NCBI GenBank assembly: GCA_963995525.1 | Contig: OZ023214.1 | Coordinates: forward strand, 31,927,518 to 31,991,517 | Origin: Escarpia spicata | Taxonomy: Eukaryota; Annelida; Polychaeta; Sabellida; Siboglinidae | Direction: 5' to 3' | DNA: 64,000 nt | Shown: positions 63,961-64,000 of the stretch, piece by piece | Position numbering within the stretch: the first letter of the stretch is position 1 | Layout of the letters: every line of letters begins with the position of its first letter | Translations under genes and position numbers: made by a program | The notes under the pieces: model-generated | What the model was told of the DNA's origin: nothing | The model's database searches: none | Seen by the model: the letters and a program-made list of their open reading frames with translations, nothing else

Positions 63961-64000
63961 TTAGTAAATGATAAGTTACATTTTGTATTCACATATCTTG

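Overview
This window is nuclear DNA from a metazoan. The genes are split into many short exons with conserved animal protein sequences and mostly GT-AG introns of 0.3-4.6 kb. The DNA is AT-rich and littered with non-LTR retrotransposon remains, SINE-like and MITE-like repeats, microsatellites and long minisatellites. The style suggests an invertebrate, either a lophotrochozoan or an invertebrate deuterostome such as a cephalochordate. I cannot fix the phylum from sequence alone. I see no bacterial-type genes, CRISPR array or prophage.

Layout, left to right. (1) 2-448 (+): last coding exon of the RNA polymerase II CTD phosphatase FCP1 (CTDP1), cut by the window edge. (2) 1765-3190 (-): complete two-exon mitochondrial ribosomal protein uS17m (MRPS17). 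(3) 4772-21969 (-): a transglutaminase of the animal factor XIIIa/TGM family with 14 exons identified, intact Cys-His-Asp triad and the extreme 5' end not found. (4) 25535-34940 (-): a short coiled-coil gene whose C-terminus resembles the C-terminus of CEP290. (5) 35524-45818 (+): complete inositol monophosphatase (IMPA), divergent from gene 4 across a ~580 bp shared promoter region. (6) 48366-63677 (-): mitochondrial m-AAA protease subunit paraplegin (SPG7), 17 exons, with the 5' exon(s) beyond the right edge. The stretches between hold transposon debris: LINE reverse-transcriptase fragments at 9.6-10.3, 13.2-14.4, 23.3-24.7, 26.8-28.5 and 31.1-32.6 kb, plus several short repeat families present in two or three copies.

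The most striking signal is that several long minisatellites are built from exon-intron junctions. In one transglutaminase intron the left-hand array (11979-13186) repeats the intron's 3' splice site plus the start of the next exon. The right-hand array (15163-16695) repeats the end of the preceding exon plus its 5' splice site. A third array (55026-56690) repeats a 3' splice site plus exon start in SPG7. Two further arrays sit directly on or close to donors in IMPA and the CEP290-like gene. The neighbouring genes therefore face tens of decoy splice sites.

Second, IMPA carries two homologous copies of its seventh exon (42132-42283 and 43369-43520). They have equal length (152 bp), equal phase and intact splice sites. 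Including both would break the frame, which is the expected structure of mutually exclusive exons. They differ at the residue aligned with the inositol-contacting glutamate of IMPA1. Two introns (in IMPA and SPG7) need GC-AG splicing.

Exon borders were set by hand from splice consensus, continuity of phase and protein similarity recalled from memory. No database search was possible.
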